Shown here: positions 51,105-59,817 of the stretch, in pieces
Layout: each line of letters begins with the position of its first letter
Position numbering within the stretch: the stretch's first letter is position 1
The notes under the pieces: generated by a model
The model's input: the letters and a program-made list of their open reading frames with translations, nothing else
Databases searched by the model: none
What the model was told of the DNA's origin: nothing
Translations under genes and position numbers: made by a program
Assembly (NCBI GenBank): GCA_038534295.1
Contig: JBCAXA010000001.1
Location: 806,001 to 870,000, forward strand
Direction of reading: 5' to 3'
Source: JBCAXA01 sp038534295
GTDB taxonomy: Bacteria; Pseudomonadota; Gammaproteobacteria; Steroidobacterales; Woeseiaceae
Length of the DNA stretch: 64,000 nucleotides

Positions 51105-53636
51105 TCAGGCGGCCTCGGAGGCAGCAACGCGTTCCTGCTCGGACACGATGTCGGTAATCAGGTCGGCGCTGGTGATCGACAAGATGCTGTGATGGATTTG
51201 CTCGCCGAGCATCAGTCGCGCATCGAGTTGCACGCGCTCGAGGCCTTCGTTGAAACACAGTTTGTGCTCATCGTTGCGCCACAGTGTGCCGTTCTCGCGC
51301 AACCCGGTAATGAAGAGCTGAAACAGCTTGCGATCGAAGAAGTCCGGCGAACGCAGTCCGTAGGTTATCGCCAGGCGTTGCGCACACAGCTCACAGGCGG
51401 TCTCTAGCGAGCCCTGGGTGAGTTTGCCCTGGCCGTGTCCGACCAGAATAGCGATGGTCAGGTAATAGCGCTGCAGTGCCGGCATCAGCACCTGAGCGAG
51501 CAAATGCAGCTGCACGGCCGCACTGCTGCCGCCGGGTGCCGACTGCAAGTGCACGCCGTCATCGGCCGCCTGCAGCAATCCGAGCTCGAGCAGCACGTCG
51601 ATACTTTGCGATACCTGCCCGTCCAGATCCTCGTCGCGTATGTTTAGCGTCAGCTCGCGTTTTACGTATCGGAAGGACAGGCGAACCAACCGCAACAGCT
51701 GTGCTCGTGAGACCCGGTGGCCGTTAACGAACGCGCAGGCAATCGACGCGTGGATCGCAAACAGGTGTGCGATGTTGTTGCGGAAGTAGGTCATCAACAC
51801 GGCATCGCCGTCGCGCATCGAAATGAGATCGCCGAGCGCGTGACGCTCGCGCTCAACGACTTTCAGACCCTCGGCGTGCTCGATGATTTCCGCCGGTGAC
51901 TCACTCGGCAGCACAACGGTCTCGGCATACGGTTGCGCCCGCAGCAGCTTGACGAAAAACGCCAGCTGACGCTGCAAGTCCTGTTCATCGATGGTCCGGC
52001 GCGGCGTGCCGAGCAGTGCCGTCGCCACCAGTGCGATCGGCGTGACGGCCGCGGCGGCATTGATGCGCCGCATGATGATATCGCCGAGATCGCGCACGGC
52101 GGGCGTAAACCAGTCCGGCTTGACGTCTGGATTAGCGTCGATTTCCGGACCGGCGGCTCGCCAGTCGCGGTTGTGCTCATCGAGAAACTCAGCCAGTGGC
52201 AATGGCGTGCCGACACTGACATAAACCTCGCCAAAGCGTTGCCGGAGTTTGCGCAGCGCGCGGAACAAAGCGCCGAGCGATTCCTTGCGCTTACCGGCGC
52301 CGGAAAGCTCGCTGACGAATGAACGACCTTCGACCATTTTCTCGTAACCGAAATAGACCGGCACGAAATACAGCGGCTTGGTGGGCTCAGCGACAAAACT
52401 CGCGACCGTCATCGACAGCATGCCGACTTTCGGCTCGAGCAGCCGGCCGGTGCGCGAGCGGCCACCCTCGATGAAATACTCGATTGAAAATCCCTTCGAC
52501 TGGAGCTCGCGAAGGTAGGCTTGAAACACGGCCGCGTACAAACGATTGCCGCGGAAACTGCGGCGCAGGAAAAACGCGCCGCCGCGACGCAGCACCCGAC
52601 CGACGACAGGCAGGTTGAGGTTGATGCCGGCCGCGATATGCGGAATCGACAGTCCCTGGTGATAGATGATGTACGACAGCAGCAGATAGTCCATGTGGCT
52701 GCGATGACACGGCACGTAGACGATTTCGGTTCCGTCGGCGATGGCGTGCAATCTCTCCACGCCGTAGAGCCGCACGCCGTCGTACAGACGATTCCAAATG
52801 CGCGCTAACAGTCGATCGAGTATGCGCACCGTTGGGTACGAGAAATCGGCGGCAATCTCGAGGGCGTAGCGGCGTGCGTCTTTTTCGGCTTCGGCGCGGG
52901 TGTAACCCGAGCGGCGTTGTTTGCGACCGTCGATGGCTCGGCGGACCTGCTTACTAACCAGGATGCGGTCGACCAACGTGCGTTTGTGCGACAGATCCGG
53001 CCCGAGCACGGCGATACGGCGCTGCCGAAAATGCACGCGCAAAATGCGCGATACCTTGCGCGCCGTGCGCTCCGGCGGCAAACCTTCGTTGAGAATCTCG
53101 GCGAACGGCAGCGGGTCGGAGAATTGCGCCAAGGTCGAACGGCCCACTAAAAACGTGGTGATGAGCTTGCGAAACCGACCTACCAACTCCCAGCGTTCCG
53201 AGAAGGCGAGTTCGAAAACGCCGCCTTCCTTGTGGGGCGCTCTGCCCCAATAAATTGCCACCGGAATCAGGTCGAGATTGGTATCGCCCTCCTCCGTCTC
53301 GCGCGCCAGCCGATGCAGGCGATCGGACACTTCGAGCAACTGGCGGCGAACGAATAATCCACGGTGTCGACGCAAGCAAACAACGGCGAGCGATTCGCGC
53401 GTCGATCCGTACGAAAACCCATCGCTCGGCAACGGCAAATTGTTGCGCATGCAGATGAGCTGCAGGGCGATTCGGTCGGCGAGCCCATCGTCGGGCAGCA
53501 CGTAACAGACGCGACGTCCCTGACGCGGAATCGTTGCCGCCGGATCCTCCGGCAAAACAGACGGCCGGATCCAGATCGATGCGACGCGGACGGCCAGCGC
53601 GAACGCGAAGCGCCGAAACTGTTCGGGGACCCCCAT
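51105..53636 (-). CDS. plsB: Glycerol-3-phosphate 1-O-acyltransferase PlsB
   Basis: 843 residues from ATG 53636; a GTG at 53672 is an alternative. First step of phospholipid synthesis at the inner membrane. The acyltransferase motif HRSHMD has its His at 311 and Asp at 316, close to E. coli His306/Asp311, and FIEGGRSRTGRLL and the KXG-type motifs follow. The close agreement of positions supports the shorter start. Divergent from glk with about 135 bases between. Confidence 0.96.
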   Translation of the reverse strand: MGVPEQFRRFAFALAVRVASIWIRPSVLPEDPAATIPRQGRRVCYVLPDDGLADRIALQLICMRNNLPLPSDGFSYGSTRESLAVVCLRRHRGLFVRRQLLEVSDRLHRLARETEEGDTNLDLIPVAIYWGRAPHKEGGVFELAFSERWELVGRFRKLITTFLVGRSTLAQFSDPLPFAEILNEGLPPERTARKVSRILRVHFRQRRIAVLGPDLSHKRTLVDRILVSKQVRRAIDGRKQRRSGYTRAEAEKDARRYALEIAADFSYPTVRILDRLLARIWNRLYDGVRLYGVERLHAIADGTEIVYVPCHRSHMDYLLLSYIIYHQGLSIPHIAAGINLNLPVVGRVLRRGGAFFLRRSFRGNRLYAAVFQAYLRELQSKGFSIEYFIEGGRSRTGRLLEPKVGMLSMTVASFVAEPTKPLYFVPVYFGYEKMVEGRSFVSELSGAGKRKESLGALFRALRKLRQRFGEVYVSVGTPLPLAEFLDEHNRDWRAAGPEIDANPDVKPDWFTPAVRDLGDIIMRRINAAAAVTPIALVATALLGTPRRTIDEQDLQRQLAFFVKLLRAQPYAETVVLPSESPAEIIEHAEGLKVVERERHALGDLISMRDGDAVLMTYFRNNIAHLFAIHASIACAFVNGHRVSRAQLLRLVRLSFRYVKRELTLNIRDEDLDGQVSQSIDVLLELGLLQAADDGVHLQSAPGGSSAAVQLHLLAQVLMPALQRYYLTIAILVGHGQGKLTQGSLETACELCAQRLAITYGLRSPDFFDRKLFQLFITGLRENGTLWRNDEHKLCFNEGLERVQLDARLMLGEQIHHSILSITSADLITDIVSEQERVAASEAA

Positions 53637-53772
53637 AGGCGCATTATGCGCTGCCCACCGGCGTGTGGCCACGAAGATGACCTAAGTCACTGAACATCTT
53701 GATTGCATTGCCGCGAGCCTCCAACATAGCGCGGTTTGTCGTGCCGACAGATCGCTGCTAGCGGCGCCCGCC

Positions 53773-54747
53773 ATGGAACTGACACTCGCTCCTGATCGTC
53801 CAGTCGCCCTCGCTGACCTGGGCGGCACCAACTGCCGATTTGCTTTGTGGCAACCGGGCACGTCGACCCGTGATTTGCGTGTTGTCGTGCGGTGTCGCAA
53901 CGACGATTTCCCCGATCTCGAGTCGATGATCGCGGCCTACCTCGAGCGGCTGCCGGGCGAAAAACCGGTCGATGCCGTCGTTGCTGTTGCGGCACCGATC
54001 ATCGGTGACGAGATAGACATGTCAAATCGTGACTGGCGCTTCTCGACGGCCAGTGTCACGTCAAAGACGTCGCTGGATAGCGTAACGTTCATCAACGATT
54101 TCGAAGCCCAGGCGCTGGCCATTCCGTCGCTAACAGACAACGAGCGGCGCACAATCGGTCCGGACCGGACACCGGCCGGACAAAATGCGGCCATTCTGGG
54201 TCCGGGAACCGGGCTCGGTGTGGCCGGGTTGATCGAAACGCACAATCCGCCGCTGGCGATTACCGGCGAAGGCGGTCACATGACCCTCGGTGCCAACAAC
54301 CGCGACGAGGATCGGCTGGTCGCCGCGGTGCGCGAACGACACGGTCACTGCTCCGGTGAGCGCGTGCTGTCGGGCATGGGGATCGAGCTCCTTCACGAGC
54401 TCATGCACGGGACACCGGGGTTGAAAGCGCGCGACATCAGCGCAGCCGCGCTCGCCGGCGACGCCGACGCGCGGCAAACGTTCGAGCAGTTCTTTGCCTT
54501 TCTCGGGGCCGTAGCCGCCGACGTCGCCCTGTGTCTCGGTGCAACGCGTGGCGTTTATATCACCGGCGGCGTTGCGTTCGAAAATGCTCTGCTGCTCGCG
54601 CAATCACCGTTTCGCGAGCGATTTCTGGCGAAGGGGCGGTACACGGAATATCTCGATCGCATCCCAACCTATCTGATCACGGCCGACACGCCGGCATTGT
54701 TCGGTCTGGCACAATACGCTGCGGGGCGCTCGGAACAACAACAATGA
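53773..54747 (+). CDS. glk: Glucokinase
   Basis: 324 residues. Phosphorylates glucose with ATP. LADLGGTNCRFAL (phosphate loop), GPGTGLGVAGL and EGGHMTL match the proteobacterial Glk family (Pfam Glucokinase), whose E. coli member has 321 residues. The stop overlaps the start of the M48 peptidase gene (ATGA). Confidence 0.93.
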   Translation: MELTLAPDRPVALADLGGTNCRFALWQPGTSTRDLRVVVRCRNDDFPDLESMIAAYLERLPGEKPVDAVVAVAAPIIGDEIDMSNRDWRFSTASVTSKTSLDSVTFINDFEAQALAIPSLTDNERRTIGPDRTPAGQNAAILGPGTGLGVAGLIETHNPPLAITGEGGHMTLGANNRDEDRLVAAVRERHGHCSGERVLSGMGIELLHELMHGTPGLKARDISAAALAGDADARQTFEQFFAFLGAVAADVALCLGATRGVYITGGVAFENALLLAQSPFRERFLAKGRYTEYLDRIPTYLITADTPALFGLAQYAAGRSEQQQ

Positions 54748-55946
54748 ATGCCGAAGAAATTCGCTGCAGCAACGATCTGAAGCTGTTTGACCAACTCAAA
54801 GCGCATCCGGATGTGCAACGGGTCAACGAACAGCTCAACAAAATGGCCGAGGACAATGCGGCGCTGAAGATTCGCCGGCGCCTGCTGGCAACGTCGGTTC
54901 GCCTCAGTGATCGCATGGCGCCGAATGTCCATCAGCTCGCTGAACACTGCATCAAAAAGCTCGAGATCAAAATTCCGGTCGAGCTGTACGTGTTTGCGAG
55001 CCCGCAGTACAACGCCGCATGTTTCAAGCCGGAGGACGGGCGCCTGTTCGTGATGTTCTCATCGAGCTTGCTCGAAAATTTCACGGACGACGAAATCGGT
55101 TTTGTGATGGGTCACGAGCTCGGCCATCACCTGTATCGCCACCACGATATTCCGATCGGCTATATCCTGCGCGGCCGCAGCAAACCGAATGCGCGGCTTG
55201 CGCTCGAATTGTTCGCCTGGTCGCGGTACGCAGAGATTTCCGCCGATCGGGCGGGCGCGCATTGCACCGAAGAGCTGGCCAGCGTCGCTAAGGCCTTGTT
55301 CAAGTTGGCATCAGGTCTTTCCGATCGCACCATCCAATTCAGCCTCGATGACTTCCTGAATCAGGTCGATGAGATGCAGCTGGTCGACGGCGAGCCCGGC
55401 CAAGGCGCGCCGAAAGAAGATTGGTTCTCAACGCACCCATTCAGTCCGCTGCGGGTCAAGGCGTTGCAGCATTTCTATCGCTCCGAGCTTGCGGTCGCCG
55501 GCGGCACCCGCAAAGAAGATCTTGAAGTGTCAGTACAGGCACTGATGAGCCTGATGGAGCCGTCGTACCTCGAAGGCCGCACCAAGGTCGCCGAGCAAAT
55601 GCGTCGCGCATTGTTTGCAGGCGCACTGGCGGTCGCGAATGCTGACGGCGTCATCAGCGACGCAGAGATCAAGGTGTTCGAGCAGTTTTTCGGGGCCGGT
55701 AGCTTCAGCGACAAAATCGACGTCGAGAAAACCATCGCCGAGCTCGACGCGCGGCTCGATCAGGTCCGCGAGCAAGCAAGCTCGTCGCAGCGCACACAGC
55801 TACTCCGCGATCTGTGCCTAATAGCCGCCGCGGAAGAACAGCGCGGCGAAGTCGAACGGCACGTGCTGGACGGGATCGCCGACAAGCTCGAGCTGTCGCG
55901 GCGTATGATTTGCCAGACGCTCGACAAGGACATCGAACTTGACTGA
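54744..55946 (+). CDS. M48 metallopeptidase fused to a TerB-like domain
   Basis: 400 residues, no signal peptide. The N-terminal two-thirds is an M48 zinc peptidase with HELGH (124-128) and the downstream ligand Glu164 in EISADRAG. The C-terminal 120 residues form a TerB-like helical domain (FAGALAVANADGVISDAEIKVFEQFF). M48-TerB combinations occur in proteobacteria, role unknown. ATG at 54744 overlaps the glk stop. Confidence 0.88.
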   Translation: MNAEEIRCSNDLKLFDQLKAHPDVQRVNEQLNKMAEDNAALKIRRRLLATSVRLSDRMAPNVHQLAEHCIKKLEIKIPVELYVFASPQYNAACFKPEDGRLFVMFSSSLLENFTDDEIGFVMGHELGHHLYRHHDIPIGYILRGRSKPNARLALELFAWSRYAEISADRAGAHCTEELASVAKALFKLASGLSDRTIQFSLDDFLNQVDEMQLVDGEPGQGAPKEDWFSTHPFSPLRVKALQHFYRSELAVAGGTRKEDLEVSVQALMSLMEPSYLEGRTKVAEQMRRALFAGALAVANADGVISDAEIKVFEQFFGAGSFSDKIDVEKTIAELDARLDQVREQASSSQRTQLLRDLCLIAAAEEQRGEVERHVLDGIADKLELSRRMICQTLDKDIELD

Positions 55947-56412
55947 CGCCGGCTTCGAAATCCGTTTAGCCACCGCCGACGACAAGGCGGCCATCCTCGA
56001 GCTGCTGCCGCGACTCGGCTCGTTCACGCTGCCGCCGGGTCGTGATTCGCGCGACCTATGGCGCCACGACGCGGCCCTGCTGGAGCGCTGGGCGCGCGGT
56101 GAGGCGGACCAGTGCATTGTGCACGTGGCGGTCGACGACGCGGGCACCGTGATTGGGTTGGTGATGACGTCGTTGCGCCCCGAAATGCTCAGCGAGGCGC
56201 CGAGCGCGCACCTAGAAGCAATCGCGGTGGCTCCTGGCACCGAAGGCAAAGGACTCGGACAATCGCTGATCGACACGACCGAGGCCGCCGCCAAAGCCGC
56301 AGGTGCCGAATCCATCACGCTGCACGTGTTCGGCACTAACAGCCGCGCGCGCCGGCTGTATGAACGCGTCGGCTATCGCGAAGAAATCATTCGCTGCTGG
56401 AAAGCGTTGTAG
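55939..56412 (+). CDS. GNAT-family N-acetyltransferase
   Basis: 157 residues from TTG 55939, overlapping the M48-TerB stop by eight bases. The GNAT acetyl-CoA loop reads VAPGTEGKGLGQSLI and the C-terminal NSRARRLYERVGYRE is typical. Substrate unknown. Last gene before the first REP array. Confidence 0.87.
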   Translation: MTDAGFEIRLATADDKAAILELLPRLGSFTLPPGRDSRDLWRHDAALLERWARGEADQCIVHVAVDDAGTVIGLVMTSLRPEMLSEAPSAHLEAIAVAPGTEGKGLGQSLIDTTEAAAKAAGAESITLHVFGTNSRARRLYERVGYREEIIRCWKAL

Positions 56413-56446
56413 CGTCCGCGAATCCTGCCTGGTCTACACAAACGGC

Positions 56447-57060
56447 GCGCCTACGGCCAAATTGATCGCGCCCAGAAGGGCGCTCCTACATCTTCGATTA
56501 CCGCGGCGACGAACGGAGATGTAGGAGCGGGCTTCCGCCCGCGATTCAGCGCATAAGACCTGCGCCATTCGCTCTGGAGATGTAGGAACGGGCTTCCGCC
56601 CGCGATTCAGCGCATAAGACCTGCGCCATTCGCTCTGGAGATGTAGGAACGGGCTTCCGCCCGCGATTCAGCGCGTAAGACCTGCGCCGTTCGCTCTGGA
56701 GATGTAGGAACGGGCTTCCGCCCGCGATTCAGCGCGTAAGACCTGCGCCGTTCGCTCTGGAGATGTGGGAGGAGTGGGCTTCTGCCCGCGATTCGGCGCA
56801 ATAGCTCATCAAAAACGGTTGTTTGCGGATGGCCCCAACGCCCTGGCAGATCGCGCCCAGAAGGGCGCTCTTACATCTTCGATTACCGCGGCGACGAACG
56901 GAGATGTAGGAGCGGGCTTCCGCCCGCGATTCAGCGCATAAGACCTGCGCCGTTCGCTCTGGAGATGTAGGAACGGGCTTCCGCCCGCGATTCGCCGCAA
57001 TAGCTCATCAAAAAGACTGTTTGCGGATGGCCCCGACGCCTTGGCAGATCGCGCCCACAG
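56447..57060. repeat. REP/BIME array 1
   Basis: This stretch, between the GNAT gene and a secreted-protein gene, holds no convincing gene. It contains seven forward REP units of the form GATGTAGGARCGGGCTTCC followed by GCCCGCGATTC, at about 56518, 56579, 56640, 56701, 56762, 56900 and 56962, and inverted units GCGCCC-AGAA-GGGCGC-CTCCTACATC at about 56467 and 56851. Each unit has a GTAG head and a GCGGGC/GCCCGC hairpin, the form of REPs mobilised by RAYT transposases. A block of about 60 bases beginning AATAGCTCATCAAAAA occurs twice (56800, 57000). Confidence 0.93.
56518..56822 (+). repeat. Tandem run of five 61-base REP units
   Basis: Within array 1, five direct copies start at 56518, 56579, 56640, 56701 and 56762, a constant period of 61 bases. 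Each is a REP hairpin plus a spacer reading ATTCAGCGCATAAGACC then TGCGCCATTCGCTCTGGA. The first four copies differ at only a few positions; the fifth is altered (GTGGGAGGAGTGGGC). The uniformity points to recent unequal recombination or slippage. Confidence 0.88.
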
Positions 57061-57157
57061 CGTCTATAACGGCAACGGCAAACGCATGTGCTGGCACAAC
57101 AGGCGGTTGCTGGAAGCCGCGACAAGAACCACCGCTGTTGATTGCCGGTGGCGCACC

Positions 57158-57700
57158 TTACGGTCGAGGCCGATCGGGCGGCATTTTCCTAGTTGTTGGA
57201 ATTTGCCGCTGGATTTCCGCGGCGAAATCACACGGGTCCATGGAAAGTACTTCTGTTCGCGTGCGAGTGGGAAACTCGTATTCGTAGTCGACATAGGAAC
57301 GCATCCATTCGTCCTTGTCGTCGACTCTTTCAATCTTCTCCGAGCGAACGACACTCCCATACTGGTAGAAGTGAACGATATCGAGGCAACCGTCGCCGTT
57401 AGCGTCCGTAGTTAGCGCACTGACGACGGAATTTTGATAATCCCACCGTGTCTCGAAAACACCGTCAAAATCGTCATCACTAAACGTGAGCAGCGGCCAG
57501 TGGGCCGTCGAGTCGATTAGAGTGCGCATATCCGCCTTGCCGTCATAATTTCGATCGACGAACTCCGTGTAACTAGTTTGCTTGTACTCGTACCAAATAT
57601 CGTCCTTGCCATCGCCATTCAGATCCAGAAACGACTCGTGATCGTCGGCTCTAGCAGACAAGCTGAGCGCCATCGCACAACACACCAGAAACGCTCTCAT
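57158..57700 (-). CDS. Secreted protein with repeated acidic calcium-site-like motifs
   Basis: 180 residues with a signal peptide (about 1-18, ending ARA). Four motifs of D-x-(N/D)-x-D-G spacing occur in sequence: DLNGDGKDD, DRNYDGKAD, DDDFDGVFE and DANGDGCLD, as in EF-hand-like or FG-GAP-type calcium-binding repeats. The remainder is Tyr/Asp-rich. Family not recognised. GAGAGGAAA is eight bases before the ATG. It stands between repeat array 1 and an unrelated membrane gene. Confidence 0.7.
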   Translation of the reverse strand: MRAFLVCCAMALSLSARADDHESFLDLNGDGKDDIWYEYKQTSYTEFVDRNYDGKADMRTLIDSTAHWPLLTFSDDDFDGVFETRWDYQNSVVSALTTDANGDGCLDIVHFYQYGSVVRSEKIERVDDKDEWMRSYVDYEYEFPTRTRTEVLSMDPCDFAAEIQRQIPTTRKMPPDRPRP

Positions 57701-57731
57701 CGATTTCCTCTCCGCGATCGACCCGTTGACC

Positions 57732-57761
57732 TAAATAATAATCTATTGTTCTAGGGATCAA
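57732..57761 (-). promoter_or_regulatory. Predicted promoter of the secreted acidic-repeat gene
   Basis: On the minus strand TTGATC (57761-57756) and TATTTA (57737-57732) are 18 bases apart in an AT-rich patch 32 bases ahead of the start codon; TATTAT three bases upstream is an alternative -10 with 15-base spacing. Confidence 0.45.
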
Positions 57762-57768
57762 CCCCAGG

Positions 57769-58344
57769 CTAATGAGGCCTGATCTGCTCTGGCGAGACCA
57801 CACCGTCGTCCATCACGCGGACAGGCGTTTCCCTTTGCCCAGTGGGAAACCTCGAACGGTCCCGATCATGCGGCAGTATTGGTGGCGTGCCGTAGTACGA
57901 AAAAAAGGGCGGCGGTTTGCGCGGTACCGCGACGTAGACCGACATTACGAAAAAGCAAACGACCCACAGGCTCGCGGCCGTATTTGGCCACCGCGGTCGA
58001 AGCAAGCGGCCGACACCAAGAACCGCGCCGGCAACAAACCCGATCGCAACCAATTCAAGTAGGTTTGTAAGCCCTTTTTGCCCCGGGTCAGTCATCACCA
58101 GTACCGTCCATAGAAGTGGCGGAACGATGAAGAAAAGCGCGATTCCTGGCAAGCGCCGCGGCCAACGCTGGCACATCAAGCGGACCAAAATCGCCGTTAC
58201 GGTAAAAGCGATCAAAAGCGGGCCGACATACGCGTAGATCGCGAACTCGATCCAATCGGGCCAAGGACGGAGCCAGAGCGTCGGCAGCCATGTGTCGAGA
58301 GACGCGCGTTGATCACTCGAATGGAACATGAACTCGATCGGCAC
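57769..58344 (-). CDS. Hypothetical membrane protein
   Basis: 191 residues with four probable helices (about 35-58, 65-85, 92-112 and 118-138) and a polar Pro/Arg/Asp-rich C-terminal tail (IRPH at the end). No family recognised. It may be a singleton; its only close neighbour on the strand is the secreted acidic-repeat gene, which has its own promoter. Confidence 0.6.
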   Translation of the reverse strand: MPIEFMFHSSDQRASLDTWLPTLWLRPWPDWIEFAIYAYVGPLLIAFTVTAILVRLMCQRWPRRLPGIALFFIVPPLLWTVLVMTDPGQKGLTNLLELVAIGFVAGAVLGVGRLLRPRWPNTAASLWVVCFFVMSVYVAVPRKPPPFFSYYGTPPILPHDRDRSRFPTGQRETPVRVMDDGVVSPEQIRPH

Positions 58345-58506
58345 AGCGAAACCCTCACACCGGCAGATTCAGCGTCACGAACACGGTAGCATGGCGAGTC
58401 CGAAGCCAACTATCGAACTTCGGCGATCGCGCGACGGTCCATAGGTCCGTCAGTCCCAAAACAGGCACTGCCTTGTTCGCGCATACGACGAGGCTGGACA
58501 ACAACC

Positions 58507-59775
58507 ATCAACACCGCCACGCCTACCAAACCCCAGAAAAAGCCGCGCAGCAACAACGCAGCTGTGGTCTTTCTGGTCGTTACGGCATTCATTAATTCCA
58601 TGGGCATTGGCCTCACGTCGCCCGTGATGCCCGCGTTGATCATGGACATCTCCGGTGGCGAGGTTGCCGAGGCCGCGCTGTGGGGCGGCATCGCGTTGTT
58701 CATCTACGCGATTATGCAGTTTGTTTTCTCGCCCATTGTTGGCGCGCTGTCCGATCGGTACGGGCGCCGACCGGTACTGCTGTTTTCGTTGGCGGCGTTT
58801 GCGATCGACATGGCGATACTCGGCATCGTTACCACGCTGTGGGGTTTTTTGCTGATCCGGGCATTCGCCGGAATCTTTGCGTCGACGTTTTCCACAACAA
58901 ACGCGTACATCGCCGACGTCACGCCGCGCGAGAAGCGCGGCGTACGGTTTGCGCTGCTTGGTGCAGCATTCGGCGCCGGATTTATTTTCGGCCCAGCCAT
59001 TGGCGGCATCCTTGGCAAGATCGACGTGCGTTTGCCGTTCTACGCCGGCGCGGGCCTGGCTGCGCTGAACGCGCTGTACGGCTACTTCGTCGTTCGCGAG
59101 TCGCTGCCGGTCGAGCGGCGCCGCGCGTTCGAGTGGTCGCGCGCCAATCCGGTCGGCACGTTGCTACGTTTGTTTCGCACACCCGGCGTCGGGCCGCTGC
59201 TGCCGGTGTTCTTCATTGCGACGTTGTCGTCATGGGTGTATCCAACCGTTTGGTCATACGTGGCAATCGAAAAGTTTGCCTGGAACGAGCAAGACATCGG
59301 GCTGTCGATTGCGTACTACGGCGTTATTGCGTTCATCTCGCAGGCGGTGGTCATCCAGCTCCTGTTGCCGAAGATCAGCGTCGTGCGCGCGATTTGGTTG
59401 GCACTCGCCGTGGAAATCGTCGCACTGACCGGCATTGGCCTCGCGATGGACGGCTGGATTGTTTACGCCATGGTGACGCTGGCGCTGATATCGACGCTGC
59501 AGGACCCGGCCATCCGCCAGGAGTTATCGAGCTGCGTCCCCGAGGACGCCCAAGGTGAGCTGCAAGGCGGTTTGTCGGCGTTGACCAGCGTCGCGATGAT
59601 TCTGGCGCCGATTATTTACAACGGTCTGTTTGGACTCACGGGCGACAAAGCCGGTTCAATCTATTTGCCCGGCTCGCCATTTATTGCGGCTGCTGGTTTG
59701 TCCTTGCTGGCGCTCATCATTTACGGCTGGGCGCATCAACGCGTTACGCAACAGACGGCTGCGAAAACCACGTAG
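58507..59775 (+). CDS. MFS transporter, TetA/drug-exporter-like, start codon uncertain
   Basis: About 403-422 residues, twelve helices. Motif A LSDRYGRRPVLLFS after helix 2 and the first helix GIGLTSPVMPALI place it with TetA/MdtG-like 12-helix H+ antiporters; substrate unknown. The first ATG/GTG/TTG in frame is GTG 58564, which falls inside helix 1. In-frame sequence upstream reads NTATPTKPQKKPRSNNAA, a normal polar N-terminus, preceded by an ATC codon at 58507 with GAGG upstream. The true start may therefore be the rare ATC codon or an ATG lost by mutation or error. Confidence 0.85.
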   Translation: MNTATPTKPQKKPRSNNAAVVFLVVTAFINSMGIGLTSPVMPALIMDISGGEVAEAALWGGIALFIYAIMQFVFSPIVGALSDRYGRRPVLLFSLAAFAIDMAILGIVTTLWGFLLIRAFAGIFASTFSTTNAYIADVTPREKRGVRFALLGAAFGAGFIFGPAIGGILGKIDVRLPFYAGAGLAALNALYGYFVVRESLPVERRRAFEWSRANPVGTLLRLFRTPGVGPLLPVFFIATLSSWVYPTVWSYVAIEKFAWNEQDIGLSIAYYGVIAFISQAVVIQLLLPKISVVRAIWLALAVEIVALTGIGLAMDGWIVYAMVTLALISTLQDPAIRQELSSCVPEDAQGELQGGLSALTSVAMILAPIIYNGLFGLTGDKAGSIYLPGSPFIAAAGLSLLALIIYGWAHQRVTQQTAAKTT

Positions 59776-59817
59776 CCACCGTTTCGTATCGGCTTGCGGG
59801 AGTACCGTGCTCGCTGC

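Noticed and set aside
56607..57125. Repeat-encoded small peptides (RGRKPVPTSPERT type) on the minus strand in array 1
   Set aside because: Same artefact: they exist because the 61-base unit lacks stops in one frame.
58410..58592. Possible 60-residue minus-strand membrane peptide overlapping the MFS start
   Set aside because: The plus-strand frame here reads like the genuine N-terminus of the MFS protein, and the hydrophobic stretch is its complement. No ribosome-binding site was seen.
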